Shown here in pieces: positions 25,109 through 35,290 of a stretch of DNA of 64,000 nucleotides. This DNA comes from Pedobacter steynii (GTDB taxonomy: Bacteria; Bacteroidota; Bacteroidia; Sphingobacteriales; Sphingobacteriaceae): positions 1 through 64,000 of the forward strand of contig NZ_FNGY01000018.1 of NCBI RefSeq assembly GCF_900103665.1. Reading direction: 5' to 3'. The notes beneath the pieces are model-generated. The model saw nothing but the letters and a program-made list of their open reading frames with translations. It did no database searches and was not told the origin of the DNA. Every line of letters starts with the position of its first letter. Position 1 is the stretch's first letter. Position numbers and translations under genes: made by a program.

Positions 25109-25360
25109 CTTTTTGTTGATTTGAGCGTTTGTGATCTATAGTACCAGAAATACTGCACATAGATTTATCCGATGATGAGCGTGTTCTAAATTAAACAAAT
25201 ATAACAACCCGATCTAAATTATATAAATCATTTTCAGAATTCTATAAGGTCTTTTTAAAGCTTACCTATTAATTATCACCTGTATTGTACATATCCAATA
25301 TCTTTTTTAGATAATGGTTAGCAACGATCTTTATTAATAATTAAGCGAATGGAATTGACC

Positions 25361-26320
25361 TTAATTCCGTTCTCCGGAGATTTCTTTGATTAATGCATCA
25401 CATTCCTGAAAAGCCTGATAAATATATTTATTCCGGTGCTTTTCGCCTTGCCCGCTAAAAGAAACAGATTTACGCATCAGGCTTTGCATCCAGGCCTTGG
25501 TTTGCAGGCAATAATTAGGGTCTTCTGTCTTCAAAAAGTTAAAAGTATTAAAGCGGTTGAAGCAGATTTTAGTCCCGTTCATTTCTGCCAGGTAAGCAAT
25601 GGTGCCTAAAACGTCACAATTGTACCAGTTGAAAGCATGCGCTGCATCTATGGTCTTTTTACTGCTCATGGCGTACATATTCATGTCGGTAAGGCAATAA
25701 CGCAATTGTATCACCAGCTCTTCCGCCAAGGCATGATCGCTGATGTAGCCCGCTTCATAAGCATACCTGATTTGCTCCAGACTCCCATGAATGCTGTTCT
25801 TTGCCCAAATTTCAGTACTCGGAATTTCCAGATAAATACGGCTTAGTTCCTGGGCTATCGCAGTAATGTTTTCAGTGACAAATGATCTTTCAAACTTCTG
25901 AGGGGTACTACTCAGGCTTTCAAACCAAAAGAACAATTTAAATGCGGTAAGCTCCGGATACTTAAAAAGGTGGAACAAGGGAATATCGTCCGTCACGATC
26001 GTCAGGTGTTTTTCTTTACAGGCATGGATCAGCTTCAGGTTATTCAAAAGATCAAGGAGGTAATCTTCCATATTTGGCTCCCCGCTTTCAATTTTAGGGT
26101 AGCTAAAAGTTACGGTGGGTGTTTCGTCAGGTTGATATACAATCGGTATTTTAAAGGTATCTGCCAGCTTTACCATTTGCTGAATCGTGAGCGCACTCTT
26201 GTTCCTTATCTTTTTATACGCTTCATTCAGACTGATATTCAAGCAGTCGGCGATGCTTTGTGCAGGATTCTGATAGGCTGGCAAAGTCAGCTTCAGGCGG
26301 TCAATAAAATTCTGTTGCAT
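25361..26320 (-). CDS. Helix-turn-helix transcriptional regulator
   Basis: The 319-residue protein has a Cro/CI- or BetR-like helix-turn-helix at residues 5-55 (PAQSIADCLNISLNEAYKKIRNKSALTIQQMVKLADTF). The long C-terminal part contains helices and conserved-looking Trp/Cys/Tyr residues (FNWYNCDVLGTIAYL) that may bind a ligand. No membrane segment or signal is present. It is divergently transcribed from a small outer-membrane protein gene across a 217-bp region containing repeats of AAGATTATT, so that gene may be its target. Confidence 0.75.
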   Translation of the reverse strand: MQQNFIDRLKLTLPAYQNPAQSIADCLNISLNEAYKKIRNKSALTIQQMVKLADTFKIPIVYQPDETPTVTFSYPKIESGEPNMEDYLLDLLNNLKLIHACKEKHLTIVTDDIPLFHLFKYPELTAFKLFFWFESLSSTPQKFERSFVTENITAIAQELSRIYLEIPSTEIWAKNSIHGSLEQIRYAYEAGYISDHALAEELVIQLRYCLTDMNMYAMSSKKTIDAAHAFNWYNCDVLGTIAYLAEMNGTKICFNRFNTFNFLKTEDPNYCLQTKAWMQSLMRKSVSFSGQGEKHRNKYIYQAFQECDALIKEISGERN

Positions 26321-26332
26321 ATTTGATCATCA

Positions 26333-26455
26333 AAGATTATTATTTCAAATTATCGATCTGGTTATTATTAGCCTTTTCATTCAACTTCCTGCTTTAAGAT
26401 TATTGACAGATGAAATAAGCACCAATCTAAGATAGCAATTAATCTTAAAGATTAT
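26333..26455. promoter_or_regulatory. Candidate operator repeats between regulator and outer-membrane protein genes
   Basis: AAGATTATT occurs at 26333-26341 and 26447-26455. The second copy is part of a dyad, AATCTT-A-AAGATT (26440-26452). These sites lie in the divergent region and could bind the helix-turn-helix regulator, but this is inference. Confidence 0.35.
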
Positions 26456-26506
26456 TAATCAACCAAATACGATCTTTTAAGAATAATACAGCGATTCTTT
26501 TGATTC

Positions 26507-26514
26507 TACATTTG
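26507..26514 (+). promoter_or_regulatory. -7 box of the outer-membrane protein gene
   Basis: TACATTTG matches TAnnTTTG, 23 bases upstream of the ATG at 26538. The -33 TTG is missing at the expected distance. Confidence 0.5.
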
Positions 26515-26537
26515 AGTTCACATAAACACGAAATCAA

Positions 26538-27098
26538 ATGAAAAGTAACATCATATTAATCAGCATGGCATTCGGTTTAATCTATGGAGGTAAAACCTTT
26601 GCTCAGGATTCGGATTCCCTGGAGTTTAAAGAATTCAACAACCTCTACTTCGGCTTTGAGCTCGGCAAAAATGACCGTGGTATAGAAATGGTTCAAAGCG
26701 CAGTCTGGCTGCAACTGGGAAACAACTATTATAAGATCAAAGGAACTTCTTCATCTGCTCCAAAACCCGATTCTAAAAGGTACAAGGAAAATTCCGGTCC
26801 TCAGCTGACGGATCTCAGTCTGATTTTAGGAAAAAATTACACCTTTTTAAAGCACCATCAACTACATGTTGGAAGCGGACTGTCTATGGTTACTTACAAA
26901 GCCAAAAATAAAGATGCCGGTTTCTCCGATGAGGAAAAGGAAGCCAATATGCGGTACTCCATAGGCCTGCCTGTCGAGCTCAGGTACAGTTTAAATTTTA
27001 ACAGGAATATTGCGCTAAGTTTCTCTGCACATGCCAGTGCAAATCCGGTCAGAAATTTTAGCGGCCTATCAGCGGGGATCATGTTTGGCCTATTCTAA
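26538..27098 (+). CDS. Outer-membrane beta-barrel protein, small
   Basis: The 186-residue protein has a signal peptide (MKSNIILISMAFGLIYGGKTFAQ) and alternating beta segments (LYFGFELGKND, LQLGNNYY, LHVGSGLSMVTYK, SIGLPVELRYSLNF), and ends in GIMFGLF with a C-terminal Phe. This fits an eight-strand OmpA/OmpW-like barrel. Its ligand is unknown. A 12-bp terminator hairpin follows directly. Confidence 0.7.
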   Translation: MKSNIILISMAFGLIYGGKTFAQDSDSLEFKEFNNLYFGFELGKNDRGIEMVQSAVWLQLGNNYYKIKGTSSSAPKPDSKRYKENSGPQLTDLSLILGKNYTFLKHHQLHVGSGLSMVTYKAKNKDAGFSDEEKEANMRYSIGLPVELRYSLNFNRNIALSFSAHASANPVRNFSGLSAGIMFGLF

Positions 27099-27107
27099 TG
27101 AAAACAG

Positions 27108-27144
27108 CATCAGAGAAGAGCTCAGGTTCTTCTCTGATGTTTTA
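27108..27144 (+). terminator. Terminator after the outer-membrane protein gene
   Basis: A perfect 12-bp stem (CATCAGAGAAGA with TCTTCTCTGATG) starts 10 bases after the stop and is followed by TTTTAAC. Confidence 0.8.
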
Positions 27145-27177
27145 ACAACATCGCGTCGTCCGGTCATTTTCTTCCGG

Positions 27178-27522
27178 CTATTTCTTTTCCTGGATGAAAT
27201 AAACCTTACTAATCAACCCATCGGCAAGTTCATAAATGACCACTACCTCCGTCGCCGCAAGTCCTTCATGGGTAGTCACCCTTTCCTGATCGATCACTTT
27301 ATTACCAAATACCATGCGGTTAAAAATTTCCGCGTGGAGGTTTGGTGAATGATCAAAAACATTTTTATACAGTTTTTCTACCGCTGAAATCCCTTTAATC
27401 ATTGGTTCGCATTCCGCAAAATCAAAGAGCTGAACGTCAGCTGCAAAGAAAGTCATCATTTTAGTCAGGTTCCGCTCATTATAGGCATTCACCTGACCCT
27501 GAATTATTTCATCAATCCTCAT
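27178..27522 (-). CDS. NTF2-like/SnoaL-like domain protein
   Basis: The 114-residue single-domain protein opens with an NTF2-like helix (EIIQGQVNAYNERNLTKMMTFFAADVQLFDF), then MIKGISAVEKLYKNVF, and ends with beta strands (ATEVVVIYELADGLISKVYFI). The cone-shaped fold holds small hydrophobic ligands or acts as an isomerase or hydrolase. No catalytic residues can be named with confidence. It is convergent with the preceding gene, and no partner gene is apparent. Confidence 0.8.
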   Translation of the reverse strand: MRIDEIIQGQVNAYNERNLTKMMTFFAADVQLFDFAECEPMIKGISAVEKLYKNVFDHSPNLHAEIFNRMVFGNKVIDQERVTTHEGLAATEVVVIYELADGLISKVYFIQEKK

Positions 27523-27682
27523 TTATTTTTTATTATCTTAATTCCATCAATATTAGCAACTAAATTAAACTATTATTTATTGAGGAATGCCCGATAGATT
27601 AAATAAAATACATCAGTTGATAATTATGAACTTCCTTATGGAATTACACCAATAACTCCATCTTCTTTTAAAATACATACTT

Positions 27683-30600
27683 ATGAAAGTTACGCTACGC
27701 ATCTCTTTTTTAATCCTCTGCTTTGTTTCTATCGCTCAAAGTAGCTTTTCACAACAACCTACTGCAAACAATTATATGAAAGAATTCGATAAAATAGATT
27801 CTTTGGCCAGCATTGCTCAGGCGAATAAAGCCTTACCCATTCTTGAAAAATTGAATCAGCAGGCCAGGACACAAGGCAACGCGCCTATGCTGGTAAAGTC
27901 AGTGATTTATCGCATGCTATTCCAAAGTTATCTGAAGGAAGATGCTTTTGAAGAAATTCTGAATGACCTGCGGAAAGACATCAGGCAGGCAAAGCAACCT
28001 GAAAAAAGTATTTTGCAATCCTTGCTCGCAGAAACGTATTGGAAGTATTATCAGGAGAACCGGTATCGCATTGCGAACCGGACTATGGTCGAAACGAAAC
28101 TCAGTGACGAGATCGGTACCTGGTCTATCAGGCAAATCACCAATGAAACGGCAAAAACATACCTCAGCTCCCTTTCCGAAGCCAGCCTTTTACAAAAGAT
28201 TAAAGTTGGCGTATTTAATGACATCCTCATTGGCGACAGCAGTAACCGCGCATTAAGACCAAGTCTTTACGATCTTCTGGCCCACCGTGCACTGGACGTG
28301 TTTATGAATCCTCAGATCGACATCAGCAATACGGACATGGAGGGCATCAATTTCGATGATCCCATCTGGTTTTCTGACTACAAGACATTTTCAGCGATAA
28401 AAATCCCACAGGCAGACAGCAGTTATTTCTCCGCAGAAGCGCTAAAGCTATTCCAGCAGCTCCTTAAATTACAGAACCAGCAAAACAATACGGCAGCCCT
28501 GACAGATATAGAACTTAAGAGACTAAAGTTCATCTACGGAAGAACTGCTGATGAACATAAAGACAGTTTGTATTTCAATGCATTGGAAGCCCTGGCAAAA
28601 ACAGTGGAAAGCAATCCATTACATGCGGATATATTGTTCCAACAGGCGGAGATCTACAAAAACGGAGGCCTGCAAGACAGCAGCAAGCAAAATCTGGTCA
28701 AGGCTATAGCATTGTTGGAAAAAGCGATTAAAACCTATCCGGAGAGTCAGGGCGCAAAAAATGCAGCCAATTCAATCCGGGTCATCAACACGGAAACGAT
28801 AACAGTCCAGATAAAACAGGCCAATCTTCCAGAGCGGCCGATTCAGTTTTTAATCAGCTACAAAAACATAGACACCGCACATTTAAAACTATATAAGATT
28901 CCTGCGGCCGAAGACGAGTCCTATGTAGATTTCCGGAACGGAGATGCGTATCAGCTTTTTCTGAAAAAAGAAAAGCCCTTCAGGAGCTGGTCTGTCCCAC
29001 TCCCTTCCTTAAAGGATTACCAGGAGCATCACTTATCGGATCGGATGGAGGCCCTTCCAATGGGGAATTACCTGCTGATCGCTCAAAACACTTTCGATCA
29101 AAAACAGGAAGAATACACCAATAGTCTCAATCAATTCAGGGTTACCGCACTTGCTGTGAACAACAGATCATTCTCGGAAGACTCCACGCAATACATCGTT
29201 TCCAATAGTCTTAGTGGGAAATTTTTAAAAAACGCAACTGTTTTGGAAATAAATGAACGCCACGATCCCAAAACACTGTTGCCGTACAAGAGTACGCTGT
29301 TAAAAACAGATGAAAATGGCAGCGTAATTTCTAAGCAGAATCCGAATGTCAGAAAAGTACAGATCAGTTATAAAGGGGACACACTTTTGATCAATGCTTC
29401 AAACCGCTATTACTACTACAGAGATGAGGACGAGAAAGAACAAGTCATCCTATTTACTGATCGCCCTATTTATCGTCCCGGACAAACGGTGTTCTATAAG
29501 GGACTCCTCATCAAAAAAAAGCTTACAAAAAATAGTATTGTAGCAGGAGTAAAACTCGATGTCAGCTTCAACGATGTAAATGGCAAAGAGCTCGAAGAAG
29601 TATCAGTAACCACCAACGAGTATGGTACATTTCAGGGTTCTTTTAGTATCCCTATGGGAAAGATGAACGGCAGCATGGAGTTAAGTACCATTTATGGAGG
29701 TATCCAGGTGCAGGTAGAAGAATACAAGCGTCCGAGCTTTGAAGTTGTCTTTGACAAGTCCAATCAGAAGTACAAACTGAACGACAGCATTCTGGTTAAA
29801 GGGAATGCAACGGCCTATTCCGGCTACGCGGTAGGTGCTGGAAAGGTTAAGTATACTATTTTCAGAAATAGCAGGTTTCCTTATTACCATTACGGTTCCA
29901 GAGGAGAATCGACAAAGCAAATCGCCATTGGACAGACGGAGACCAAAGCAGATGGAAGTTTTAGCTTCCGCTTCTTTGCAAGTACAGGGCAGACAAGGGC
30001 AGATCTATACAATTATTTAATTAAGGTAGAAGTCACCGATATTAACGGAGAGACCAGAACCGGAACCAAAGATATTAATGCAGGATATAAAGACCTGCTG
30101 TTAGATATCGCCTTACCGCAACAGCTTTTCTTAAGTTCAAAAGCAGATAGCATCCCGTTCAGCATCACCAACCTGAACGGAGAACCCATAAAAGCAACAT
30201 TAAAATCTGAATGGTTTTTATTGGAATCTCCGGGAAGAGTGCCCAACAAAAATCCCTTTACCATCAAACCGGAAAAATATACACTTTCCAAAGCTGAATT
30301 TATTAAGGCTTTTCCAAATGAAGCCTATGCAGGAGACGACATTCCTTTAAACTGGCCAGCACAAAAAATTGATTTTGCACAAGACATCAGTGCTGAGCAG
30401 GGAGATGGAAACCTGACACTAAATGCAAAACAATTGAGCCCTGGTTTTTATAAAGTGAAATTCAATGCTATCAATGAAGATCAGGAACGTATTGATGTGG
30501 AGAAAGTGGTCCGGATCTACCATCCTGAAGCGAGTGCTATACTTGCTGAACAAGAATGGCTGGTAGCAGAAAAAACCCAGATTTCTCCAACTGAAAGCGC

Positions 30601-33600
30601 CATCTTCAGATTGGCAGGAACAACATCCTCCGGAACGGCTTATTACGAAGTTTACTACAAAAACAAAATTGTGGATAAAATGTGGATAACCGTTTCAACC
30701 AAACAAAACATCATTAAAATCAGCCCTAAAGCGGAATACCAGGGCGGCTTTGCCGTTCAGTTTACACTTATTCAAAATGGTATTGTTTACAACTCCCAGC
30801 AAACGGTAAATATTATTGATCCGGAAAAAGCATTAGACATTAAATTCTTAACCTTCCGAAACAAATTACAGCCCGGTGAAAAAGAAAGCTGGAAACTACG
30901 CATCAGCAGTAAAACAGGAGAAAAACAGATGGCAGAGCTCGCCGCTACACTCTATGATGCTTCGCTCGATGAACTTAAAAAGATGGACTGGAATAAATCC
31001 CTGGAACATACTTACGACTATAGCCGTTATTCCTGGTCATCGGAACAAAACAACATCAGGGCCGGACATAAACTGTGGTTCCTACATGATGGCGACTATT
31101 ATTTTTCTGAGATATTCCGAAAATATGAAGACCTGAATCTCTTTGGATATAGTTATTATGGCGGCGGCTACAACCCCGGTTATCGTAATTATCTGAATAA
31201 AATAAATGCCAGAAGCATCTCTGAAAAAGGGCTTAAAAGGTTGGCAGAATTAGAAAAAGGAACATTGCTATACGGTGTCGTCACCGATGAAGAAGGCTTT
31301 AGTTTGCCTGGAGTAAGTGTAAAGTGCGGAAAAATAAATGCGGTTACTGATGCATATGGCATCTACAAGATCAATGCCCTTCCCGGCCAGCAAATAGAAT
31401 TCAGAGCACTCGGATTTAAAACATTTACGGTAAAAGCAGGTAAACAAAAAAGGATGGATGTGAGCTTAAGGCCGGATGGCTCAGGTCTGAATGAGGTAGT
31501 CGTTACGGGATATGCAGCCCAAAAGAAAAGCTTGAAAACTGCCTCTTCCATCGTGTTGCGTGGAGTATCCACGTTGATGGGAAAGGCCGCCGGTCTGGTT
31601 AGCGAAGCTGCTCCGGCTGCAGCTGTGGTTGCTGACGAAAAGGTTTATGATTTTGTAGCGATCAATGCATACGATCCAAAAAACAATACCTTAATTATCA
31701 ATGGAAAAGCCGTAAGAGGTCTCGATAAAATTGTACCGAGAACGAATTTCAATGAAACCGCTTTCTTTTATCCTCAGTTGCACACCGACAAAAACGGAGA
31801 GATTCAAATTGACTTTACCATTCCTCAATCTTTAACCCGCTATAAAATGCTGGGCTTTGCACACACCAAAGACCTAAAAACAGCCAATATCAGTCGCGAG
31901 CTCATTACTCAGAAACAACTGGCCATCTCTGCAAATACCCCACGTTTCTTCCGCGAAGGGGATACCATCCTGTTTACCGCAAAGCTGAATAACCTCAGTG
32001 GAAAAGCATTAAAAGGAGATGCCCTGCTGGAATTGAGGGATGCAGTTACTAACAAAGTTATCCACATTATGTCTGCAGGTGTCAAAGAAGGACAAAACTT
32101 TGAAGTTGCAAACAAAGGCAATGAGGTATTAAGATGGTCCTTGCAAATCCCTTCAGGTATTGCTGCCATCACCTATAAAATCATCGCGCAATCCGGCAAG
32201 TACAGTGATGGAGAAGAAATGACCATTCCTGTACTTCCAAATGGCATGCTCCTTACAGAGACCATGCCACTGAACGTCCGTGGAAATACCAGCAAGACTT
32301 TTAACATGGAGAAACTGCTGAAATCAGGCTCCTCCAAAACCTTAAAAAATCAAAGCTTAGCGTTGGAATTTACGGCCAATCCGGTGTGGTATGCCGTACA
32401 AGCGCTTCCTTATTTAATGGAATATCCTTACGAATGTGCAGAACAAACCTTCAGTCGTTTTTACGCGAATAGCTTTGCAACAGGAATTATCAACAGCAGT
32501 CCCAAAATAAAGCAGGTCTTTACCCGCTGGCAACAGGAAAAAGATGGGTCAGCATTGTTGTCCAATCTGGAGAAAAATCCGGAACTGAAATCTATTCTGC
32601 TGGAAGAAACGCCCTGGGTAAAAGATGCAGGTGAAGAAACTGCACGAAAAAAACGACTGGCGTTGTTGTTTGACCTGAACAGGATGACCTATGAATTGAA
32701 AGGCAATTTTGAGAAACTGGAAAACATGCAGCATTCCAATGGCGCCTTCGCCTGGTTTAACGGCATGGCCGATGACCGTTACATCACCCAACACATTGTT
32801 TTGGGTATGGGACAGCTAAAGCGGTTGAAGATGGTAGACGAGAAAGCCTATCCCGGCTTCCCAAAGATGCTGAATAAAGCCATCATTTACCTGGACGGGA
32901 AACTAAAAGATGATTTCCAGAGAGAAGTAGCGGGAAAAGGCACGGCCTACCTCCCATTGCACTACCTGTACGCAAGGAGTTATACCAATCAAAAGAACAA
33001 TGATCCGCTCTTTAAAAAGGCAGTAGCCCATTACCTTAACAAGGTAAAAACGGGCTGGAGGAGCATGGATGCTTATCAACGCGGTCAGGCGGCCCTGGTC
33101 TTGGCCAGAAATGGAAATAAACCAGAAGCAATGAACATTGTCCGCTTTTTAAAAGAAAGCGCACGTAAGAACGAAGAAATGGGCATGTACTGGGACAACA
33201 ACCGCAACGGTTGGTGGTGGTATCAAAGCCCGATCGAAACGCAATCATTGCTGATCGAAGTGTTTGATGAAGTAGCCAATGATGCAGAATCGGTAGAGGA
33301 AATGAAAATATGGTTGTTAAAGAACAAGCAGACCAACGACTGGAAAACCACGAAGGCTACTGCTGCTGCCTGTTATTCCTTACTCCTTCGCGGAACGGGT
33401 ATGCTGGAAGAATCCGCAACACCTGAAATCTCCATCGGAAATCAAACCCTGGCAGAGTTAGGCCTGGACGATACGAAGAAAGAAGCAGGAACCGGTTACC
33501 AGAAACTGACCATTGCCGGAGAAAATGTAAAACCAGAGATGGGCAAAATTGAAGTTAAAAACAATAGCAAAACCATCGCCTGGGGAGGGGTATACTGGCA

Positions 33601-34066
33601 ATATTTTGAACAACTTGATAAAATCACTCCCGCAGAAACCGGCGTTAAAATTAAAAAAGAACTGTTTTTACAGAAACAATCAGCCAAAGGCGATGTACTC
33701 ACCCTATTGAGCCCAACAAACGTATTGACTCCCGGCGACCTGCTCAAGGTCAGAATAGAAATTCGTGCCGACAGAGACATGGAATACATCCATTTGAAGG
33801 ACATGCGCTCTTCCGGGTTTGAACCGGTAAATGTGATTTCCACTTACAAGTATCAGGACGGACTGGGTTATTACGAGAGCACTAAAGATGCCTCCACCAA
33901 TTTCTTTATCAGTTACCTCAGGAAAGGCGTATATGTGTTTGAATATGCATTACGGGTAAGTCATGCGGGGAATTTCTCCAATGGAATTACGAGCTTACAG
34001 TCGATGTATGCACCGGAATTCAGTACCCATTCTGCAGGAATAAGGGTTACAGTGAAGCCTCAGTAA
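27683..34066 (+). CDS. Alpha-2-macroglobulin family protein with inserted carboxypeptidase-regulatory-like domain
   Basis: The 2127-residue protein has a signal peptide ending near SSFSQ. A helical N-terminal repeat region (about 30-350) is followed by the MG2 domain with DRPIYRPGQTVFYKG near 593, further macroglobulin beta-sandwich modules, and the A2M and thioester-containing helical domain at about 1500-2000. The thioester motif ECAEQ is intact, with Cys1585 and Gln1588. Unusually, a CarboxypepD_reg-like module (about 1195-1262) and the SusC-like segment NEVVVTGYAAQKK (about 1271) are inserted before the A2M part. Bacterial A2Ms trap foreign proteases in the periplasm or on the surface. 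It is larger than E. coli YfhM (about 1650 residues). Confidence 0.88.
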   Translation: MKVTLRISFLILCFVSIAQSSFSQQPTANNYMKEFDKIDSLASIAQANKALPILEKLNQQARTQGNAPMLVKSVIYRMLFQSYLKEDAFEEILNDLRKDIRQAKQPEKSILQSLLAETYWKYYQENRYRIANRTMVETKLSDEIGTWSIRQITNETAKTYLSSLSEASLLQKIKVGVFNDILIGDSSNRALRPSLYDLLAHRALDVFMNPQIDISNTDMEGINFDDPIWFSDYKTFSAIKIPQADSSYFSAEALKLFQQLLKLQNQQNNTAALTDIELKRLKFIYGRTADEHKDSLYFNALEALAKTVESNPLHADILFQQAEIYKNGGLQDSSKQNLVKAIALLEKAIKTYPESQGAKNAANSIRVINTETITVQIKQANLPERPIQFLISYKNIDTAHLKLYKIPAAEDESYVDFRNGDAYQLFLKKEKPFRSWSVPLPSLKDYQEHHLSDRMEALPMGNYLLIAQNTFDQKQEEYTNSLNQFRVTALAVNNRSFSEDSTQYIVSNSLSGKFLKNATVLEINERHDPKTLLPYKSTLLKTDENGSVISKQNPNVRKVQISYKGDTLLINASNRYYYYRDEDEKEQVILFTDRPIYRPGQTVFYKGLLIKKKLTKNSIVAGVKLDVSFNDVNGKELEEVSVTTNEYGTFQGSFSIPMGKMNGSMELSTIYGGIQVQVEEYKRPSFEVVFDKSNQKYKLNDSILVKGNATAYSGYAVGAGKVKYTIFRNSRFPYYHYGSRGESTKQIAIGQTETKADGSFSFRFFASTGQTRADLYNYLIKVEVTDINGETRTGTKDINAGYKDLLLDIALPQQLFLSSKADSIPFSITNLNGEPIKATLKSEWFLLESPGRVPNKNPFTIKPEKYTLSKAEFIKAFPNEAYAGDDIPLNWPAQKIDFAQDISAEQGDGNLTLNAKQLSPGFYKVKFNAINEDQERIDVEKVVRIYHPEASAILAEQEWLVAEKTQISPTESAIFRLAGTTSSGTAYYEVYYKNKIVDKMWITVSTKQNIIKISPKAEYQGGFAVQFTLIQNGIVYNSQQTVNIIDPEKALDIKFLTFRNKLQPGEKESWKLRISSKTGEKQMAELAATLYDASLDELKKMDWNKSLEHTYDYSRYSWSSEQNNIRAGHKLWFLHDGDYYFSEIFRKYEDLNLFGYSYYGGGYNPGYRNYLNKINARSISEKGLKRLAELEKGTLLYGVVTDEEGFSLPGVSVKCGKINAVTDAYGIYKINALPGQQIEFRALGFKTFTVKAGKQKRMDVSLRPDGSGLNEVVVTGYAAQKKSLKTASSIVLRGVSTLMGKAAGLVSEAAPAAAVVADEKVYDFVAINAYDPKNNTLIINGKAVRGLDKIVPRTNFNETAFFYPQLHTDKNGEIQIDFTIPQSLTRYKMLGFAHTKDLKTANISRELITQKQLAISANTPRFFREGDTILFTAKLNNLSGKALKGDALLELRDAVTNKVIHIMSAGVKEGQNFEVANKGNEVLRWSLQIPSGIAAITYKIIAQSGKYSDGEEMTIPVLPNGMLLTETMPLNVRGNTSKTFNMEKLLKSGSSKTLKNQSLALEFTANPVWYAVQALPYLMEYPYECAEQTFSRFYANSFATGIINSSPKIKQVFTRWQQEKDGSALLSNLEKNPELKSILLEETPWVKDAGEETARKKRLALLFDLNRMTYELKGNFEKLENMQHSNGAFAWFNGMADDRYITQHIVLGMGQLKRLKMVDEKAYPGFPKMLNKAIIYLDGKLKDDFQREVAGKGTAYLPLHYLYARSYTNQKNNDPLFKKAVAHYLNKVKTGWRSMDAYQRGQAALVLARNGNKPEAMNIVRFLKESARKNEEMGMYWDNNRNGWWWYQSPIETQSLLIEVFDEVANDAESVEEMKIWLLKNKQTNDWKTTKATAAACYSLLLRGTGMLEESATPEISIGNQTLAELGLDDTKKEAGTGYQKLTIAGENVKPEMGKIEVKNNSKTIAWGGVYWQYFEQLDKITPAETGVKIKKELFLQKQSAKGDVLTLLSPTNVLTPGDLLKVRIEIRADRDMEYIHLKDMRSSGFEPVNVISTYKYQDGLGYYESTKDASTNFFISYLRKGVYVFEYALRVSHAGNFSNGITSLQSMYAPEFSTHSAGIRVTVKPQ

Positions 34067-34073
34067 ACAAAGT

Positions 34074-34106
34074 ACCTGCTGTCTGAATTTGTTTCAGACA
34101 GCAGGT
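34074..34106 (+). terminator. Hairpin after the alpha-2-macroglobulin gene
   Basis: A perfect 13-bp stem (ACCTGCTGTCTGA and its complement) with a 7-base loop starts 8 bases after the stop. There is no T-tract, so it may be a mRNA 3'-end stabiliser. Confidence 0.6.
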
Positions 34107-34168
34107 CTACTGATCAACGGCGAATACGCCCCTCAACAGCCGATATTTTGTTACCCCTTAAATTCTAA

Positions 34169-35272
34169 TTACAGGCTAAGTTCAAAATCCAGCACTTCTT
34201 TCTCTTCTCCATTCACGATCACCGACAGTTGTTGCAGGCCCGGATAAAATTTCCTGGTCGTAATCAATTTAAAACTTTGCTTCCGTGAAACCTTTACTTT
34301 TTCACCTGCCTGATAGATTTTCTCACTAATCTTGAACACCTTCTTTGATAAAGTGCCATTTTGTCGCCGGTAATACAATCCATACTCTAACCGGATGATC
34401 TGTTCTTTCTGCTCCTGATTATGGAGGTAGTAAGAGAAATGCAAATCGCCACCAATCAAAGTCACCGGCGTTGAGATCTCAAATTCAGTGATCTGAATGT
34501 CTTTACTTTCCAGGCCGTAATGTTTCAATATTTCCGGATGTCCCTGCTTCAGCAATGTCCTGCAACCATGTTTGATGATGGCGTCCGTTTCTTTATGCAA
34601 TCCTTTCCATCGTTTTGCCATCTCAATAACAATATCAGGGTTATCCTTTGCAATGTCATTGATGTGGTTAGCTACACTCCTCCTCACCCATTCTGAAGGA
34701 TCGTTTTTCAGATTTTCCAACAGCGGCAAAACCGGGGCAGGATTCTTTTTAAGCTCCGGCAAAGCCATCGCCCATGGCAGTCTCGGTCTGGTTCCCTCAC
34801 TGGATAAGCGTCTCACCTTATGGCTTTCATGAAGAGACCATGCCGTCATCTGCGCCAGCATCCGATCTCCATATTTCAGGATGAAGGGTCTTACCGAAAA
34901 TTCGCAGCTCACAAACTGAGTAATGAACTCGATCGCTCTCACCGAGTTTTCATAATCGTTCATTCCATAAGTTTCTATATAATCCGGCAGAAACATAAAC
35001 GCCAGTCCGTCTTCTCCGGTTTTATTTTTCCGAAGCCCGGTAATGATTTCAAAAAGCAGGTCTACGGTTTCCCCATAATCTTCAGGAAGAAAAGGATGTA
35101 ATATCTGAGCCGTATGCTTCATCCTTGCTTTTAGTTCTTTATGCTCAAAATCTTTATCAAAGATCTGGGTGACAAACTTCTTTTTATCAAAAGAAGAAAC
35201 GGTTTCCAGGAGGACATCAGACAACCTGTCGTAAAATGCCGGCGAATATATATCTTTAAGTAAGCTACTCAT
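34169..35272 (-). CDS. AlkC-type DNA alkylation repair glycosylase
   Basis: The protein has 367 residues. The first 240 form HEAT-like helical repeats (KARMKHTAQILHPFLP, EWVRRSVANHINDIAKDNPDIVIEMAKRW) of the AlkC/AlkD superfamily, and RWKGLHKETDAIIKHGCRTLLKQGHPEIL is a typical segment. The last 110 residues form an Ig-like beta-sandwich, which is a feature of AlkC-type enzymes. These are non-base-flipping glycosylases that remove alkylated bases such as 3-methyladenine. A regulator gene lies 18 bp upstream on the same strand, so the two genes may be co-transcribed. Confidence 0.85.
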   Translation of the reverse strand: MSSLLKDIYSPAFYDRLSDVLLETVSSFDKKKFVTQIFDKDFEHKELKARMKHTAQILHPFLPEDYGETVDLLFEIITGLRKNKTGEDGLAFMFLPDYIETYGMNDYENSVRAIEFITQFVSCEFSVRPFILKYGDRMLAQMTAWSLHESHKVRRLSSEGTRPRLPWAMALPELKKNPAPVLPLLENLKNDPSEWVRRSVANHINDIAKDNPDIVIEMAKRWKGLHKETDAIIKHGCRTLLKQGHPEILKHYGLESKDIQITEFEISTPVTLIGGDLHFSYYLHNQEQKEQIIRLEYGLYYRRQNGTLSKKVFKISEKIYQAGEKVKVSRKQSFKLITTRKFYPGLQQLSVIVNGEEKEVLDFELSL

Positions 35273-35290
35273 AATTGATTTTTAATAGGA

